In this document: positions 8,374-17,821 of the stretch, in pieces
Numbering within the stretch: the stretch's first letter is position 1
Layout of the letters: each line of letters starts with the position of its first letter
Assembly: GCF_040947875.1 (NCBI RefSeq)
Contig: NZ_JBFRXN010000003.1
Location: forward strand, 992,001 to 1,056,000
DNA length: 64,000 bases
Source of the DNA: Pseudomonas sp. MYb118
Lineage (GTDB): Bacteria > Pseudomonadota > Gammaproteobacteria > Pseudomonadales > Pseudomonadaceae
Reading direction: 5' to 3'
Notes under the pieces: model-generated
What the model was told of the DNA's origin: nothing
Databases searched by the model: none
Seen by the model: the letters and a program-made list of their open reading frames with translations, nothing else
Translations under genes and position numbers: made by a program

Positions 8374-10758
8374 TCAGTGAGCAAACAACGAATTGCCCTT
8401 CTGCCCCGCCAGTTTCTCCGGCTTGATCAGGAACCGCGCCAGGGCCGGCAGCAGCCACAGCGCACCGAACATGTTCCACAGCAGCATGAAGGTCAGCATC
8501 AGGCCCATGTCGGCCTGGAACTTGATGGCCGAGAAGATCCAGGTGCACACGCCGATGGCCAGGCACAGGCCGGTGAACAATACCGCTTTACCGGTGGACT
8601 TGAGGGTCTGGTAGTAGGCCTCTTGCAGGGGCAGGCCCGCACGCAGGAAGCTTTCCAGGCGGCTGTAGATGTAGATGCCGTAGTCCACGCCAATCCCCAC
8701 ACCCAACGCCACCACCGGCAGGGTCGCGACCTTCACGCCGATGCCCATGAAGGCCATCAGGGCGTTACCCAGTACCGAAGTCAGCACCAGCGGCAAGACG
8801 ATGCACAGGGTCGCCGCCCAGGAGCGGAAGGTGATCATGCACATCACCGCCACGCAGATGTACACCAGGATCAGGATGATCAGCTCGGATTTCTTGATCA
8901 CCTCGTTGGTGGCCGCCTCGATCCCGGCGTTACCGGCGGCGAGGATGAATTCCAGGCCGTCCTTGTTGTTCTCCTTGGCGAATTCCTGCACCGCATGCAC
9001 GGCGCGGTCGAGGGTTTCGGCCTTGTGGTCGTTGAGGAACACCAGTACCGGCGCCAGCGAGCAATTGTTGTTGTACAGGCCATCGGCGCGGGCGATGGAG
9101 TTGTTCAGCACGTCCGGGTTGCGCGACAGGGTTTCCCATTTCAGGTTGCCCTCGTTCATGCCCTTGATCATCTGCTTGGACACGGTCACCAGGGAAATCG
9201 CCGACTGCACGCCCTCGGTGTTCTGCATCTTCCACATCAGTTCGTCGATGGGCGCCATGGCCTCATAGCGCGAGCAGCCTTCGGACTTGGTCTTGACCAT
9301 CACCACCAGCACATCGGAACTGGTGGAGTAATTGCTGATGATGAAGTTGTTGTCCTTGTTGTAGCGCGAGTCCGGACGCAGTTCCGGGGCACCCTGGTCG
9401 AGGTCGCCGATCTTCAGGTTCTGGCTGTACCAGAGGCCGCCACCGAAGGCCAGCAACGCCAGGACGATCGACACCGGGGCGACTTTCGGGCTGGCGAAGC
9501 TCGACAGCAGGCGCCAGAACGGGTGTTCACGGTGCGCATCCTTCTTGCTGCGCTCGACCGCACGCTTGCTGATGCCGACATAGGAAATCGCCACCGGCAG
9601 CAGGATCAGGTTGGTGAACACGATCACCGCCACGCCGATGGACGCGCCGATGGCCAGTTCACGGATCACGCCGATGTCGATGATCAGCAGCGTGATGAAA
9701 CCCACGGCGTCGGCCAGGATCGCGATCATCCCCGGCAGGAACAATTGGCGGAAGGTGCGCCGCGCCGCGGTCAGGGCGTTATCGGCCTCGCTGGACTGCA
9801 AGGCGATACCGTTGATTTTCTGCACGCCGTGGGAAATGCCGATGGCGAAGATCAGGAACGGCACCAGCATCGAGTACGGATCCAGACCAAAGCCGAAGAA
9901 ATGCATCAGGCCCAGTTGCCAGATCACCGCCACCAGCGTGGTGCTCAACACCGCCACCGTGCTGCGCATGCAGTTCGTGAACCAGTACAGCAGGATCAGG
10001 GTAATGACGAAGGCGACACCGAAGAACATCACCACCATCACCAGGCCGTCGATCAGGTCGCCGACCTTCTTGGCGAACCCGACGATGTGGATCTTGACGT
10101 TGGGATTCTGTTTTTCGAACTTGTCGCGGATCTTTTCTTCCAGGTCATGGGAGAACTTGCGGTAGTCCAGCGCCAGCAACTTGCCCTGGTCCTGCGGGTC
10201 CGGGTAGGACTCCAGCAGCGGGATATCGACGATGCTCGACTTGAAGTCGTTGGCCACCAGACGGCCGATCTGCCCGGACTTGAGCACGTTGTTGCGCAAC
10301 AGGTCGAGGCTTTCCTGGGAGCCGTTGTAGCTCTGCGGGATCACTTCACCGCCGGCGAAGCCCTCCTCGGTCACCTCGGTCCAGCGTACGCTCGGGCTCC
10401 ACAGCGACTTGAGGCCGGAGCGGTCGACGCCGGAGATGTAGAACACCTCGTCGTTGATCTGGCGCAGGGTCTCCATGTACTCCTTGGAGAAGATGTCGCC
10501 ATCAGTGGCTTCCACCGAGATGCGCACGGTGTTGCCCAGGTTCGCCAGGTCGTTGCGGTGCTCCATCATCTTTTGAATGAACGGATGCTCCAGCGGGATC
10601 ATCTTTTCGAAACTGGTGGACGGCCGGATCAGCGTCGCCTGCCAGAACAGGAAGATGCTGACCAACAGGCAGATGGTAATCACTGCCGGGCGGTTGTTGA
10701 ATATCAGGCGCTCGAGGAACGTCGCCTTGTCCTGGTGATGACTTGTCATGGATGTCAT
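8374..10758 (-). CDS. RND/MMPL-type membrane transporter
   Basis: A 794-residue integral membrane protein with the RND repeat layout. TM1 is near residues 26-46, followed by a large periplasmic domain, then a block of five or six helices (GLVMVVMFFGVAFVITLILL, FLIFAIGISHGVQ, INLI-type segments). A second TM plus periplasmic domain and a second helix block (SELIILILVYICVAVMCMI, VALGVGIGVDYGIYIYSRL) follow. The G-x-x-x-D-Y signature of MMPL/patched-like members is present in the second block. It lies 16 nt downstream of the YCF48-like gene. In other pseudomonads such pairs accompany DUF1302/DUF1329 outer-membrane genes, but none is adjacent here. The substrate is unknown; lipid or hydrophobic-compound transport is a family-level guess. 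Confidence 0.85.
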   Translation of the reverse strand: MTSMTSHHQDKATFLERLIFNNRPAVITICLLVSIFLFWQATLIRPSTSFEKMIPLEHPFIQKMMEHRNDLANLGNTVRISVEATDGDIFSKEYMETLRQINDEVFYISGVDRSGLKSLWSPSVRWTEVTEEGFAGGEVIPQSYNGSQESLDLLRNNVLKSGQIGRLVANDFKSSIVDIPLLESYPDPQDQGKLLALDYRKFSHDLEEKIRDKFEKQNPNVKIHIVGFAKKVGDLIDGLVMVVMFFGVAFVITLILLYWFTNCMRSTVAVLSTTLVAVIWQLGLMHFFGFGLDPYSMLVPFLIFAIGISHGVQKINGIALQSSEADNALTAARRTFRQLFLPGMIAILADAVGFITLLIIDIGVIRELAIGASIGVAVIVFTNLILLPVAISYVGISKRAVERSKKDAHREHPFWRLLSSFASPKVAPVSIVLALLAFGGGLWYSQNLKIGDLDQGAPELRPDSRYNKDNNFIISNYSTSSDVLVVMVKTKSEGCSRYEAMAPIDELMWKMQNTEGVQSAISLVTVSKQMIKGMNEGNLKWETLSRNPDVLNNSIARADGLYNNNCSLAPVLVFLNDHKAETLDRAVHAVQEFAKENNKDGLEFILAAGNAGIEAATNEVIKKSELIILILVYICVAVMCMITFRSWAATLCIVLPLVLTSVLGNALMAFMGIGVKVATLPVVALGVGIGVDYGIYIYSRLESFLRAGLPLQEAYYQTLKSTGKAVLFTGLCLAIGVCTWIFSAIKFQADMGLMLTFMLLWNMFGALWLLPALARFLIKPEKLAGQKGNSLFAH

Positions 10759-10774
10759 AGCTCCGCCCTTCTTA

Positions 10775-11827
10775 TTATTTGCCCAGCTCTGCGCCGGTTG
10801 GCGAAGTAGCGCGAACGCCGCCCTGTCCTGCCAGAATCAGATTACCGTTGCCTGCTGCGGTCACCGCCGACACGGAAATACGATCCGGGCGGTTGAACAC
10901 GCTGAAGGTTTCGCCGTCGTCAGTGCTGCGCACCACGCTGCCACCGTTACCGACAATCACGATGGAACCGTCATCGAGCAGCGTAGCGCCCGACAGGCCA
11001 AACTCCAGTGCGCCGCGTGCCGCCTTGAGCTCGACCTGCTCCCAGGTGCTGCCAAAATCGGTGGAACGATACAGATTGCCGCGCAGGCCGTAGGCCAGCA
11101 ACGTATTGGCCTGGGAGGTGCCGATCACGCCGAACAGCGAACCTTCGTACGGACCTTCGAGCTTTTCCCAGGTCTGGCCCCAATCGGCAGAACGGAACAT
11201 GCTGCCCTGCTCGCCGACGATGAACAGCCCGGCATCCTTGACGGCGGCAATGGCGTTGAGGTGGTACTGGTCTTCGTTGTCGAGGCGGTCGCTGGCGTCT
11301 TCCCAGTGCTTGCCACCGTCGGTGGTGGCCATCAGGTTGCCGTAGGCGCCCACGGCAAAACCGTTGTCGACGTCCTGGAACCAGACGTCAAGCAGCGGCG
11401 ATTCGCGGGTCAGGTCTTCGAATTGTTTGTTCCAGGTGGCGCCGCCGTCCTCGCTGGCGAGGATCTGCGCGTCATGGCCGACCGCCCAGCCGTGCTTGTC
11501 GTCGACGAAATAGACGGAAGTGAGCAGTTGCCGGGTCGGCACCTTGGCCTGGGTCCAGGTAGTACCCTGGTCATCGGAATACAGGATATGGCCGCGATCA
11601 CCGACCGCCACCAGGCGCTTGCCGGCGTGAACCACGTCGAGCATCAGGTTTTTACTGGCCTTGGCCGACTCAACGGAATAGACCACTTCGGATGCCGGCG
11701 CAGCGGCAGCCAACACAGGTGCCGAGCCAACGGCACTGCCCAACAGCGAGAGCGCTGTGGCCAGCAACGCGAATTTACGCAGTGCCAGCGGGCGGCAGGT
11801 ACCCACACCCATGACAGGCTCACTCAT
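10775..11827 (-). CDS. Exported YCF48-like/BNR-repeat beta-propeller protein
   Basis: A 350-residue protein starting MSEPVMGVGTCRPLALRK at the ATG at 11827, which has a gagggaagg site. A hydrophobic signal segment (FALLATALSLLGSAVGSA) follows. Then come repeated blades with the BNR-type S-x-D-x-G-x-T-W motif: YSDDQGTTWTQAKV, ASEDGGATWNKQFED, TTDGGKHWEDASD, RSADWGQTWEKLEG, RSTDFGSTWEQVEL and RSTDDGETFSVFNR. This repeat set defines the YCF48/photosystem assembly-like propellers, which are widespread periplasmic accessory proteins. The gene is 16 nt upstream of, and co-oriented with, the RND gene. A joint envelope transport role is inferred. Confidence 0.8.
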   Translation of the reverse strand: MSEPVMGVGTCRPLALRKFALLATALSLLGSAVGSAPVLAAAAPASEVVYSVESAKASKNLMLDVVHAGKRLVAVGDRGHILYSDDQGTTWTQAKVPTRQLLTSVYFVDDKHGWAVGHDAQILASEDGGATWNKQFEDLTRESPLLDVWFQDVDNGFAVGAYGNLMATTDGGKHWEDASDRLDNEDQYHLNAIAAVKDAGLFIVGEQGSMFRSADWGQTWEKLEGPYEGSLFGVIGTSQANTLLAYGLRGNLYRSTDFGSTWEQVELKAARGALEFGLSGATLLDDGSIVIVGNGGSVVRSTDDGETFSVFNRPDRISVSAVTAAGNGNLILAGQGGVRATSPTGAELGK

Positions 11828-12187
11828 AGACCTTCCCTCTTTATTATTGTTAGGTCGCAAAAGGGTGCTCGAAGCGTTTGGATAAACCGGAGCATAGTCC
11901 TGAAACCCGCAACCCAGAGCCCCTTTGGAAGCTGGGCTTATCCTATCGGGCTTTGGAAAGGTCTGACAATCGACGCCACGTTATCTTTTGTTAACCCGGC
12001 GGGGTTGGGAGGGAGGGTGAATGATGGGGTATCAGGTGGGGTGATTGGGGCTTTTGCCACACCTTGAACCACTGTGGGAGCGAGCCTGCTCGCGATAAGG
12101 CGTGTCAGTCACCGAAAATGGTGAATGGACCGACCTCATCGCGAGCAGGCTCGCTCCCACAGGGTGGAACTGCGGTGAGTTAAGGGC
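11828..12187. other. Intergenic region between pepN and the YCF48 gene, with REPIN
   Basis: About 360 bp without a credible gene. The promoter for the minus-strand YCF48-RND pair should lie in 11850-12000. A REPIN (inverted gtgggagcgagcctgctcg pair) occupies 12072-12162, just beyond the pepN stop. Confidence 0.7.
12072..12162. repeat. REPIN downstream of pepN
   Basis: Inverted pair of the ggg/cc REP variant with about 41 bp between arms, 26 nt beyond the 3' end of pepN. Confidence 0.9.
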
Positions 12188-14845
12188 TTACGCCAAGCTC
12201 TTGCTCACCACCTCGAACACATCGCTGGACAACTGCCCCGAGGCGCGGATGCGCTCCAGTTCGCCTTTCATCAAGGCCTGGCGGGCGTCGTCGTATTTGC
12301 GCCAGCGGGTCAGCGGCGCCAGTTGGCGCGAGGCGATCTGCGGGTTGAAGCCGTTCAGCTCGATCACCAGATCGGCCAGGAAGCGATAGCCCGAGCCATC
12401 GGCGGCGTGGAAGTTGATCAGGTTCTGCCCGGCAAATGCACCGATCAGTGCGCGCACCTTGTTCGGGTTCTTGATGTTGAACGCCGGGTGCTGCATCAAC
12501 GCCTTGACCCGCGCCAGCCCGCCCGGCAACGGGCTGCCGGCCTGGACGCTGAACCATTGGTCCATGACCAGCGGGTTGTCCTTGAAGTGCTCGGCGAATG
12601 CCGCCAGTGCCTTGGCCTTGTCTTCCTCGTACGGCGAGTTGACCAGCACGGCCAGGGCGGTCAGGCGCTCGGTCATGTTGTCGGCGTGCTCGAACTGCTC
12701 GAGCGTCGCCGCCAGCACCTCTGGCTTGCCACTGAGCATCAGGTAGGACAGCGCGATGTTCTGCAACGCACGGCGGGCGAAATGCTCGGCCTCGGCGATG
12801 TACGGAGTCTGCTTGGACAGGTCACGGTTGGCCTGATAACGCAGCCACAAGGCTTCGAACAAGCCATCGGCCAGTTGCTTGCGCGCGAATTCCCGTGCGA
12901 TGTGGATCGCCTCGACGTCGGCCACTTCGCTGATTTCGGTCAGGTACGCCTCACCCGGCAAGGCGAGCATTTCGGCGACCATCGCCTGGTCCAGGGATTC
13001 GTCCGACAGCACGGTACGCAGGGCCGACACCAGACGCTGATCAAGCACCAGCGCCTCGCCCTTCTGCTGTTGCGCGATCAGTTCCTGCAGCACCTGGACC
13101 GCCAGTTGCTGGCCGGCATCCCAACGGTTGAAACCGTCGCTGTCGTGCTGCATGAGGAACATCAACTGATCGCGGTTGTACGGGAAGCTTAGTTTCACCG
13201 GCGCCGAGAAACCGCGCAGCAGCGAAGGCAACGGCTGTTCGGCGATGTCGACGAAGGTGAAGGTCTGCTCGGCCTCGGTCACCGAGATCACCCGCGACGT
13301 GCCCTGGGCAGTGGCTTCGCCGGCCAGGCGCAAGGCGATGGCTGCGCCCTTGGAGTCCAGCAGGCCCAGCTCCACCGGAATCACGAACGGCAGTTTTTCA
13401 ACCTTGTCCGGGGTTGCCGGGCAGCTTTGGCGGAAGGTCAGGCTGTAGGTTTTCGCCGCCGCGTCATAGTGTTCGCTCACCGCCAGACGTGGCGTACCGG
13501 CCTGGCTGTACCAGCGCTTGAACTGGGTCAGGTCGACACCGTTGGCATCTTCCATGGCCTTGACGAAGTCGTCACAGGTCACGGCCTGGCCGTCATGGCG
13601 CTCGAAATACAGGTCGCTGCCTTTGCGGAAGCCCTCTTTGCCGAGCAGGGTGTGGATCATGCCGACCACTTCCGAGCCCTTTTCGTACACGGTCAGGGTG
13701 TAGAAGTTGGAAATCTCGATGAAGCTGTCCGGACGCACCGCGTGCGCCATGGGGCCTGCGTCTTCGGCGAACTGGTGGGTACGCAGGTAGGCCACGTCCT
13801 GGATGCGCTTGACCGTGGCCGAGTTCATGTCGGCGGAGAAATGCGAATCGCGGAACACCGTGAAGCCTTCCTTGAGCGACAGCTGGAACCAGTCGCGGCA
13901 GGTCACGCGGTTGCCCGACCAGTTGTGGAAGTATTCGTGGGCGACGATCGCCTCGACACGCTGGTGCGCGGCGTCGGTGGCGGTTTCGGCGCGGGCCAGC
14001 ACGGCGCTGGAGTTGAAGATGTTGAGGCCCTTGTTCTCCATCGCGCCCATGTTGAAGTCGTTGACCGCAACGATCATGAAGATGTCCAGGTCATACTCGC
14101 GGCCATAGACCTCTTCATCCCAGCGCATGGACTTCTTCAGGCTGTTCATCGCGTGCTGGCACTTGTCGATGTTTTCCGGCTCGACGTAGATGCGCAGCGC
14201 CACAGTGCGCTCGGTCATGGAGGTGAAGGTGTCTTCGACACACCACAGGTCACCGGCCACCAGCGCGAACAGGTACGCCGGCTTCATGAACGGGTCTTCC
14301 CAGGTCGCCCAGTGACGACCGTCTTCGCCCGGGCCGCTGGCAATCGGGTTGCCGTTGGACAGCAGCACCGGATAGCTGTGCTGCTCGGCCACCACAGTGG
14401 TAGTGAACTTGCTCATCACGTCCGGGCGGTCGAGGTAATAGGTGATCTTGCGAAAGCCCTCGGCCTCGCACTGGGTGCAGAACATCGTGCCGGACTTGTA
14501 CAGGCCTTCCAGCGCGGTGTTGGTTTCCGGGTGAATCCTCACGCTGGTGTCGACCGTGAAGGTGGTGCTGGTCGGCTGCAGGGTCAGGTGGTTCTCGGTC
14601 AGCTGATAGTCGCCAGCGCTCAATTCGCTGTCGGCCAGGCTCACCGCCAGCAGTTCCAGTTGCTGGCCATCGAGCACCAGCGGCGGCAGGCCCGGGCCAC
14701 GCTCGGGGTTGCGGCGCATCACCAGTTGCGCGTGGACCAGGCTGTGGTCCTCGAACAACTCGAAGGTCAGGTGCGTCTCGTCGATCAGGTACTCGGGCGC
14801 CTGATAGTCCTTCAGGTAGATCATCTTCGGTTGTTCGGTGCGCAT
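12188..14845 (-). CDS. pepN: Aminopeptidase N (M1 zinc metallopeptidase)
   Basis: An 885-residue gluzincin peptidase. The substrate-binding G-A-M-E-N motif is at residues 267-271 (NMGAMENKGLNIF). The zinc site H-E-x-x-H is at 303-307 (AHEYFHNWSGNRVTCRDWF), with the third ligand glutamate in the following LSLKEGF segment. Length equals the bacterial PepN family. It removes N-terminal residues from peptides in the cytoplasm. It is the last gene of the nadK operon, 10 nt after DUF2797, with an agga site. The start (MRTEQPKMIYLKDYQ) is conserved-looking. Confidence 0.95.
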   Translation of the reverse strand: MRTEQPKMIYLKDYQAPEYLIDETHLTFELFEDHSLVHAQLVMRRNPERGPGLPPLVLDGQQLELLAVSLADSELSAGDYQLTENHLTLQPTSTTFTVDTSVRIHPETNTALEGLYKSGTMFCTQCEAEGFRKITYYLDRPDVMSKFTTTVVAEQHSYPVLLSNGNPIASGPGEDGRHWATWEDPFMKPAYLFALVAGDLWCVEDTFTSMTERTVALRIYVEPENIDKCQHAMNSLKKSMRWDEEVYGREYDLDIFMIVAVNDFNMGAMENKGLNIFNSSAVLARAETATDAAHQRVEAIVAHEYFHNWSGNRVTCRDWFQLSLKEGFTVFRDSHFSADMNSATVKRIQDVAYLRTHQFAEDAGPMAHAVRPDSFIEISNFYTLTVYEKGSEVVGMIHTLLGKEGFRKGSDLYFERHDGQAVTCDDFVKAMEDANGVDLTQFKRWYSQAGTPRLAVSEHYDAAAKTYSLTFRQSCPATPDKVEKLPFVIPVELGLLDSKGAAIALRLAGEATAQGTSRVISVTEAEQTFTFVDIAEQPLPSLLRGFSAPVKLSFPYNRDQLMFLMQHDSDGFNRWDAGQQLAVQVLQELIAQQQKGEALVLDQRLVSALRTVLSDESLDQAMVAEMLALPGEAYLTEISEVADVEAIHIAREFARKQLADGLFEALWLRYQANRDLSKQTPYIAEAEHFARRALQNIALSYLMLSGKPEVLAATLEQFEHADNMTERLTALAVLVNSPYEEDKAKALAAFAEHFKDNPLVMDQWFSVQAGSPLPGGLARVKALMQHPAFNIKNPNKVRALIGAFAGQNLINFHAADGSGYRFLADLVIELNGFNPQIASRQLAPLTRWRKYDDARQALMKGELERIRASGQLSSDVFEVVSKSLA

Positions 14846-14855
14846 GCTGGAGTCC

Positions 14856-15686
14856 TTAACTATGCACGGCGAGCTGATAAGCCGTGTACTTACGAATATT
14901 GATCACGCCGGTGTCGAAAATCAGGTATTGGCCCTTGATCCCCAGCAGCGTGCCTTCGGCAATCGGGTTTTTGTCCAGGTTGAAGCTGACGATCTTCGCC
15001 GGGTACTGCTCGACCGGAAAACGGATCTCCAGCGGTTCCACATCGGCAATGGTCTGGATCGCCTGCAGGCCAAATCGTTCCTGCAAGGCCTGCAATCCTT
15101 CGGCGCAGCTGTCGAACAGCTGGTCGCGAATTGCTGCCAGGTCCACCGACGCCGCCTCGCCCTTGAGTAAAGCACGCCAGTTGGTCTTGTCCGCCACCTG
15201 GCTGCGCAACAGGTCCTCGACGAAGCCCGATTGCTGGCGGGTTGCCACACGCATGATCGGCAGCGCCTGGCGGGCGCCCTGGTCGATCCAGCGGGTCGGC
15301 AGTTGGGTGGCACGGGTAATCCCGACTTTCACCCCGGACGAGTTCGACAGATACACAATGTGATCGGTCATGCAGAACTGCTCGCCCCACGAAGGCTCAC
15401 GGCAGGTGCCGGCGTCGTAGTGACAGCGCTCCGGGCTCATGATGCACACGTCGCACTGCGCCAGCTTGGTCATGCACGGATAGCAGTAACCCTGGCTGAA
15501 ACTGGTCTTGGTCTTGCGCCCGCAGTGGGAGCAGAAGATCGCCCCCAGGTATTCCAGGCGAACCGTGCTGCCGATCAACGGATTGACCGGCACTTGCAGC
15601 TCACCCAGACGAAACGCGTATTGCACGTCGGCACCCTCGAGGCGTGCCGACATCTTGCTGATTGCACCGCGGCCAATCTCGATCAA
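14856..15686 (-). CDS. DUF2797 protein, TTG start overlapping upstream stop
   Basis: A 276-residue protein of the DUF2797 family. It holds a cysteine-rich, zinc-finger-like region (IFCSHCGRKTKTSFSQGYCYPC, about eight Cys in total with CDVCIMSPERCHYDAG) and a GIY-YIG-reminiscent strand (HIVYLSNSSGVKVGIT). I place the start at the TTG at 15686, because the family begins just before IEIGRGAISKMSARL and that TTG overlaps the TGA of the DUF1315 gene (TTGA). The longer frame upstream would be read through the DUF1315 gene in a different frame. Function is not established; nucleic-acid binding is a guess from the cysteine pattern. Confidence 0.8.
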   Translation of the reverse strand: MIEIGRGAISKMSARLEGADVQYAFRLGELQVPVNPLIGSTVRLEYLGAIFCSHCGRKTKTSFSQGYCYPCMTKLAQCDVCIMSPERCHYDAGTCREPSWGEQFCMTDHIVYLSNSSGVKVGITRATQLPTRWIDQGARQALPIMRVATRQQSGFVEDLLRSQVADKTNWRALLKGEAASVDLAAIRDQLFDSCAEGLQALQERFGLQAIQTIADVEPLEIRFPVEQYPAKIVSFNLDKNPIAEGTLLGIKGQYLIFDTGVINIRKYTAYQLAVHS

Positions 15687-15943
15687 TGGACGGCATCCGA
15701 CTTGAACAGGATGTTCGGCACTTCGATCGACTTGGAGCCACATTCCTGGGTGCCCATGTAACCGGTGTGCTGGTCTTCGGGCAGGTTCTGGATTTCCCAG
15801 GCGATCATCGCCTGCAACGACAATTCGCGCTGTTCGGCGGTGAGCTTGCCACCGTCGGACCATTTGCCGATTTCCACGGCGGTTTTCAGGCTGTGGTAGA
15901 TCTCGGGGGTGATGTTGTTGATCATTTCATTAAAAGAGGACAT
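15683..15943 (-). CDS. DUF1315 (YeaC-like) small protein
   Basis: An 86-residue protein starting MSSFNEMINNITPEIYHSLK, with the tryptophan-bearing WSDGGKLTAEQRELSLQAMIAWE segment split across two helices and a C-terminal GYMGTQECGSK. This matches the YeaC/DUF1315 family in length and pattern. The ATG at 15943 is chosen because the upstream extension is unlike the family. It sits between the rhomboid and DUF2797 genes in the same operon. Function unknown. Confidence 0.8.
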   Translation of the reverse strand: MSSFNEMINNITPEIYHSLKTAVEIGKWSDGGKLTAEQRELSLQAMIAWEIQNLPEDQHTGYMGTQECGSKSIEVPNILFKSDAVH

Positions 15944-15977
15944 GGATTGTGCGCACTCCGTGATTAACATGAAAAAT

Positions 15978-16847
15978 TCAGGCAGCCAGTTTACGGCGGT
16001 TGTACAAACCACCCAACAAACCGGTCAGGCATCCGACGAGCAGCCCGCCGACATGGGCGGCGTTGGCAATTTCACCGAAGCCGATCAACGAGACCAGCCC
16101 CGACAGGCAAAGCAATAGCCACACCAGCATCATCACCAGCACGCCTTTTGGCAGGCGATAGGCGCGGTTGGGTGACAGCAACTGGAAGATCCAGCAATGG
16201 CCGAGCAGGCCGTAAAGCACGCCAGACAGCCCGCCAAACAGGGTCGGGCCGCTGAAAACGAACTGGGCGTAGTTGGACACCAGGGCAAACAGCAGGGTCA
16301 GGCCGATCAGGTTGATGCTGCCCTGGCGCGACTCGATACGCCGCCCCAGCTCCCAGTACCACATGCCGTTCATGGCCAGGTGCAGGAAACCGAAGTGGAT
16401 CAGCATCGGCGTCACCAGGCGCCACCACTGCCCTGCTTCCAGGCTGTCGGCCAGCGGGGTGAAATGGATGTACTCGCCGACCACGCGAAAATCGAGGAAG
16501 GTCAGCCAGCGCATCGTGTCGAGGTTTTCCCCCAGCAGCGTCACCACACCGACGATCAGCGTCAGTAACAGCACCAGCCCGGTGGCCCTGGCATGGCGCA
16601 ACTGTTCGGCGAAACCGGGGCGATGGTGGGTTTTCGCCAACGGAATATCGAGTTTCTGTTCGGGATCACCGGCCGGATAGCGCTCGTACAGCACACGCAC
16701 GTCGTCGCTGACGCTGGCGGGCACCCACAACACCTGCTCGCCCTGCTCTTCGCTGACCCGGTGCGGCACCTGCATGCGTTCGAGCAGCTTGACGAACCCG
16801 CTCAGGTCCACCGCCAGCGGCAGGCGCAATACGGCCACGGCGCTCAT
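15978..16847 (-). CDS. Rhomboid family intramembrane serine protease (GlpG-like)
   Basis: A 289-residue protein. The N-terminal 80 residues are a soluble GlpG-type domain. Six or more membrane helices follow. Rhomboid signatures are the H-F-x-x-x-H-x-x-x-N of helix 2 (IHFGFLHLAMNGMWYWELG), the catalytic serine in GGLSGVLYGLLG, and the catalytic histidine in NAAHVGGLLVG. It cleaves transmembrane substrates inside the inner membrane. Its ATG overlaps the stop of the phosphoesterase gene by 4 nt. Natural substrates are unknown. Confidence 0.9.
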   Translation of the reverse strand: MSAVAVLRLPLAVDLSGFVKLLERMQVPHRVSEEQGEQVLWVPASVSDDVRVLYERYPAGDPEQKLDIPLAKTHHRPGFAEQLRHARATGLVLLLTLIVGVVTLLGENLDTMRWLTFLDFRVVGEYIHFTPLADSLEAGQWWRLVTPMLIHFGFLHLAMNGMWYWELGRRIESRQGSINLIGLTLLFALVSNYAQFVFSGPTLFGGLSGVLYGLLGHCWIFQLLSPNRAYRLPKGVLVMMLVWLLLCLSGLVSLIGFGEIANAAHVGGLLVGCLTGLLGGLYNRRKLAA

Positions 16848-17821
16848 CGCAGGGCCTCGGGACGCTCGACATCGACCCAGACGAATTTGTTCGGGTCCAG
16901 GCGGGTTTCCTGGTCCAGGCGATAGGCCACCAGCTTGCCGTAAAGCACCGCGCTGTAGTCCAGGCAGGCCAGGTTCGGCCGGATCGGCGCCGGTTTGCCG
17001 CTGCGCCAGTAGTGGCCAACGAACAGCAAGGGCTCTTCGGCGCCGTAACGCAACAGGTTGTTCTTTTCGCTGGAGGTCAGCGGCGTGCGGGCCACCAGGT
17101 CCGGCAAGGCGTCGGGCTGGAAGACGATGTCGCCATAGGTCTGCGGGGCGTCCTCTTCTTCCCAGAATTTGGTGCGGAAGAACGACCGGGTCAGGCCATC
17201 GCCACTGGTCATGGTCTGGCCACCGGGCAGGCGCATGTCGGTGCCGCGCAGCAGACGATCGAATACAGTGCAGGCAAAACTGCCAGGCATGCCAGACGCC
17301 TGGAGAAAATGCTCGTCGACACGGCCATCAGGAAACAGCGCGCGCAGCGGCTCGATCAGGCCGGCGTCCCAGCAGGCGTGGACCACGCGGAATCGCCCGG
17401 CATCGACAAACAGCGGCAACTGGTAGAACCATTGCTGGAAGTCATGCCAGTCCGCCGGGTGACCTTCGAACTGCGCCAAAGTCTCGCCCAGCAGGCGCGC
17501 GTGGCGTGGCGTATGCTCGCGCACGAACTGCTTGCCACTGCCCGGCGGCGCCGGCGTGCTCCAGCCCAGGGCGTTGAACTCGTGGTTGCCCATGATGCAC
17601 AGGGCCTGGCCGGCCTCGACCATGTCGTGGACGATGTGCAGCGCCTCGCGGATGCGCGGGCCCCGGTCAATGATGTCGCCGACGAACACCGCCATGCGCG
17701 AAGTGTGTCGCCAGACGCCACCCTGCTTGTGGTAACCGAGCTGATCAAGCAAATGTTCAAGGGTCAATGCGCAACCATGGACGTCGCCGATCAGGTCATA
17801 ACTTCGCGCGGGATCGAGCAT
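16844..17821 (-). CDS. Metallophosphoesterase (calcineurin-like phosphatase)
   Basis: A 325-residue protein with the dinuclear-metal phosphoesterase motifs in order: D13-x-H15 (LIGDVHGCALTLE), G-D-x-x-D-R-G (VFVGDIIDRGPR), G-N-H-E (CIMGNHEFNALGW), and later histidines (VVHACWD, FVGHYW). Closest in style are PrpE/ApaH-like phosphatases acting on phosphoproteins or nucleotides; which one is not clear. The ATG at 17821 shares its A with the nadK TGA stop, so translation is tightly coupled to nadK. Confidence 0.85.
   Translation of the reverse strand: MLDPARSYDLIGDVHGCALTLEHLLDQLGYHKQGGVWRHTSRMAVFVGDIIDRGPRIREALHIVHDMVEAGQALCIMGNHEFNALGWSTPAPPGSGKQFVREHTPRHARLLGETLAQFEGHPADWHDFQQWFYQLPLFVDAGRFRVVHACWDAGLIEPLRALFPDGRVDEHFLQASGMPGSFACTVFDRLLRGTDMRLPGGQTMTSGDGLTRSFFRTKFWEEEDAPQTYGDIVFQPDALPDLVARTPLTSSEKNNLLRYGAEEPLLFVGHYWRSGKPAPIRPNLACLDYSAVLYGKLVAYRLDQETRLDPNKFVWVDVERPEALR

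Noticed and set aside
8347..10809. 820-codon plus-strand open frame
   Set aside because: Antisense shadow of the RND transporter: His/Gln/Arg-rich composition and no family features, typical of the opposite strand of GC-rich coding DNA.
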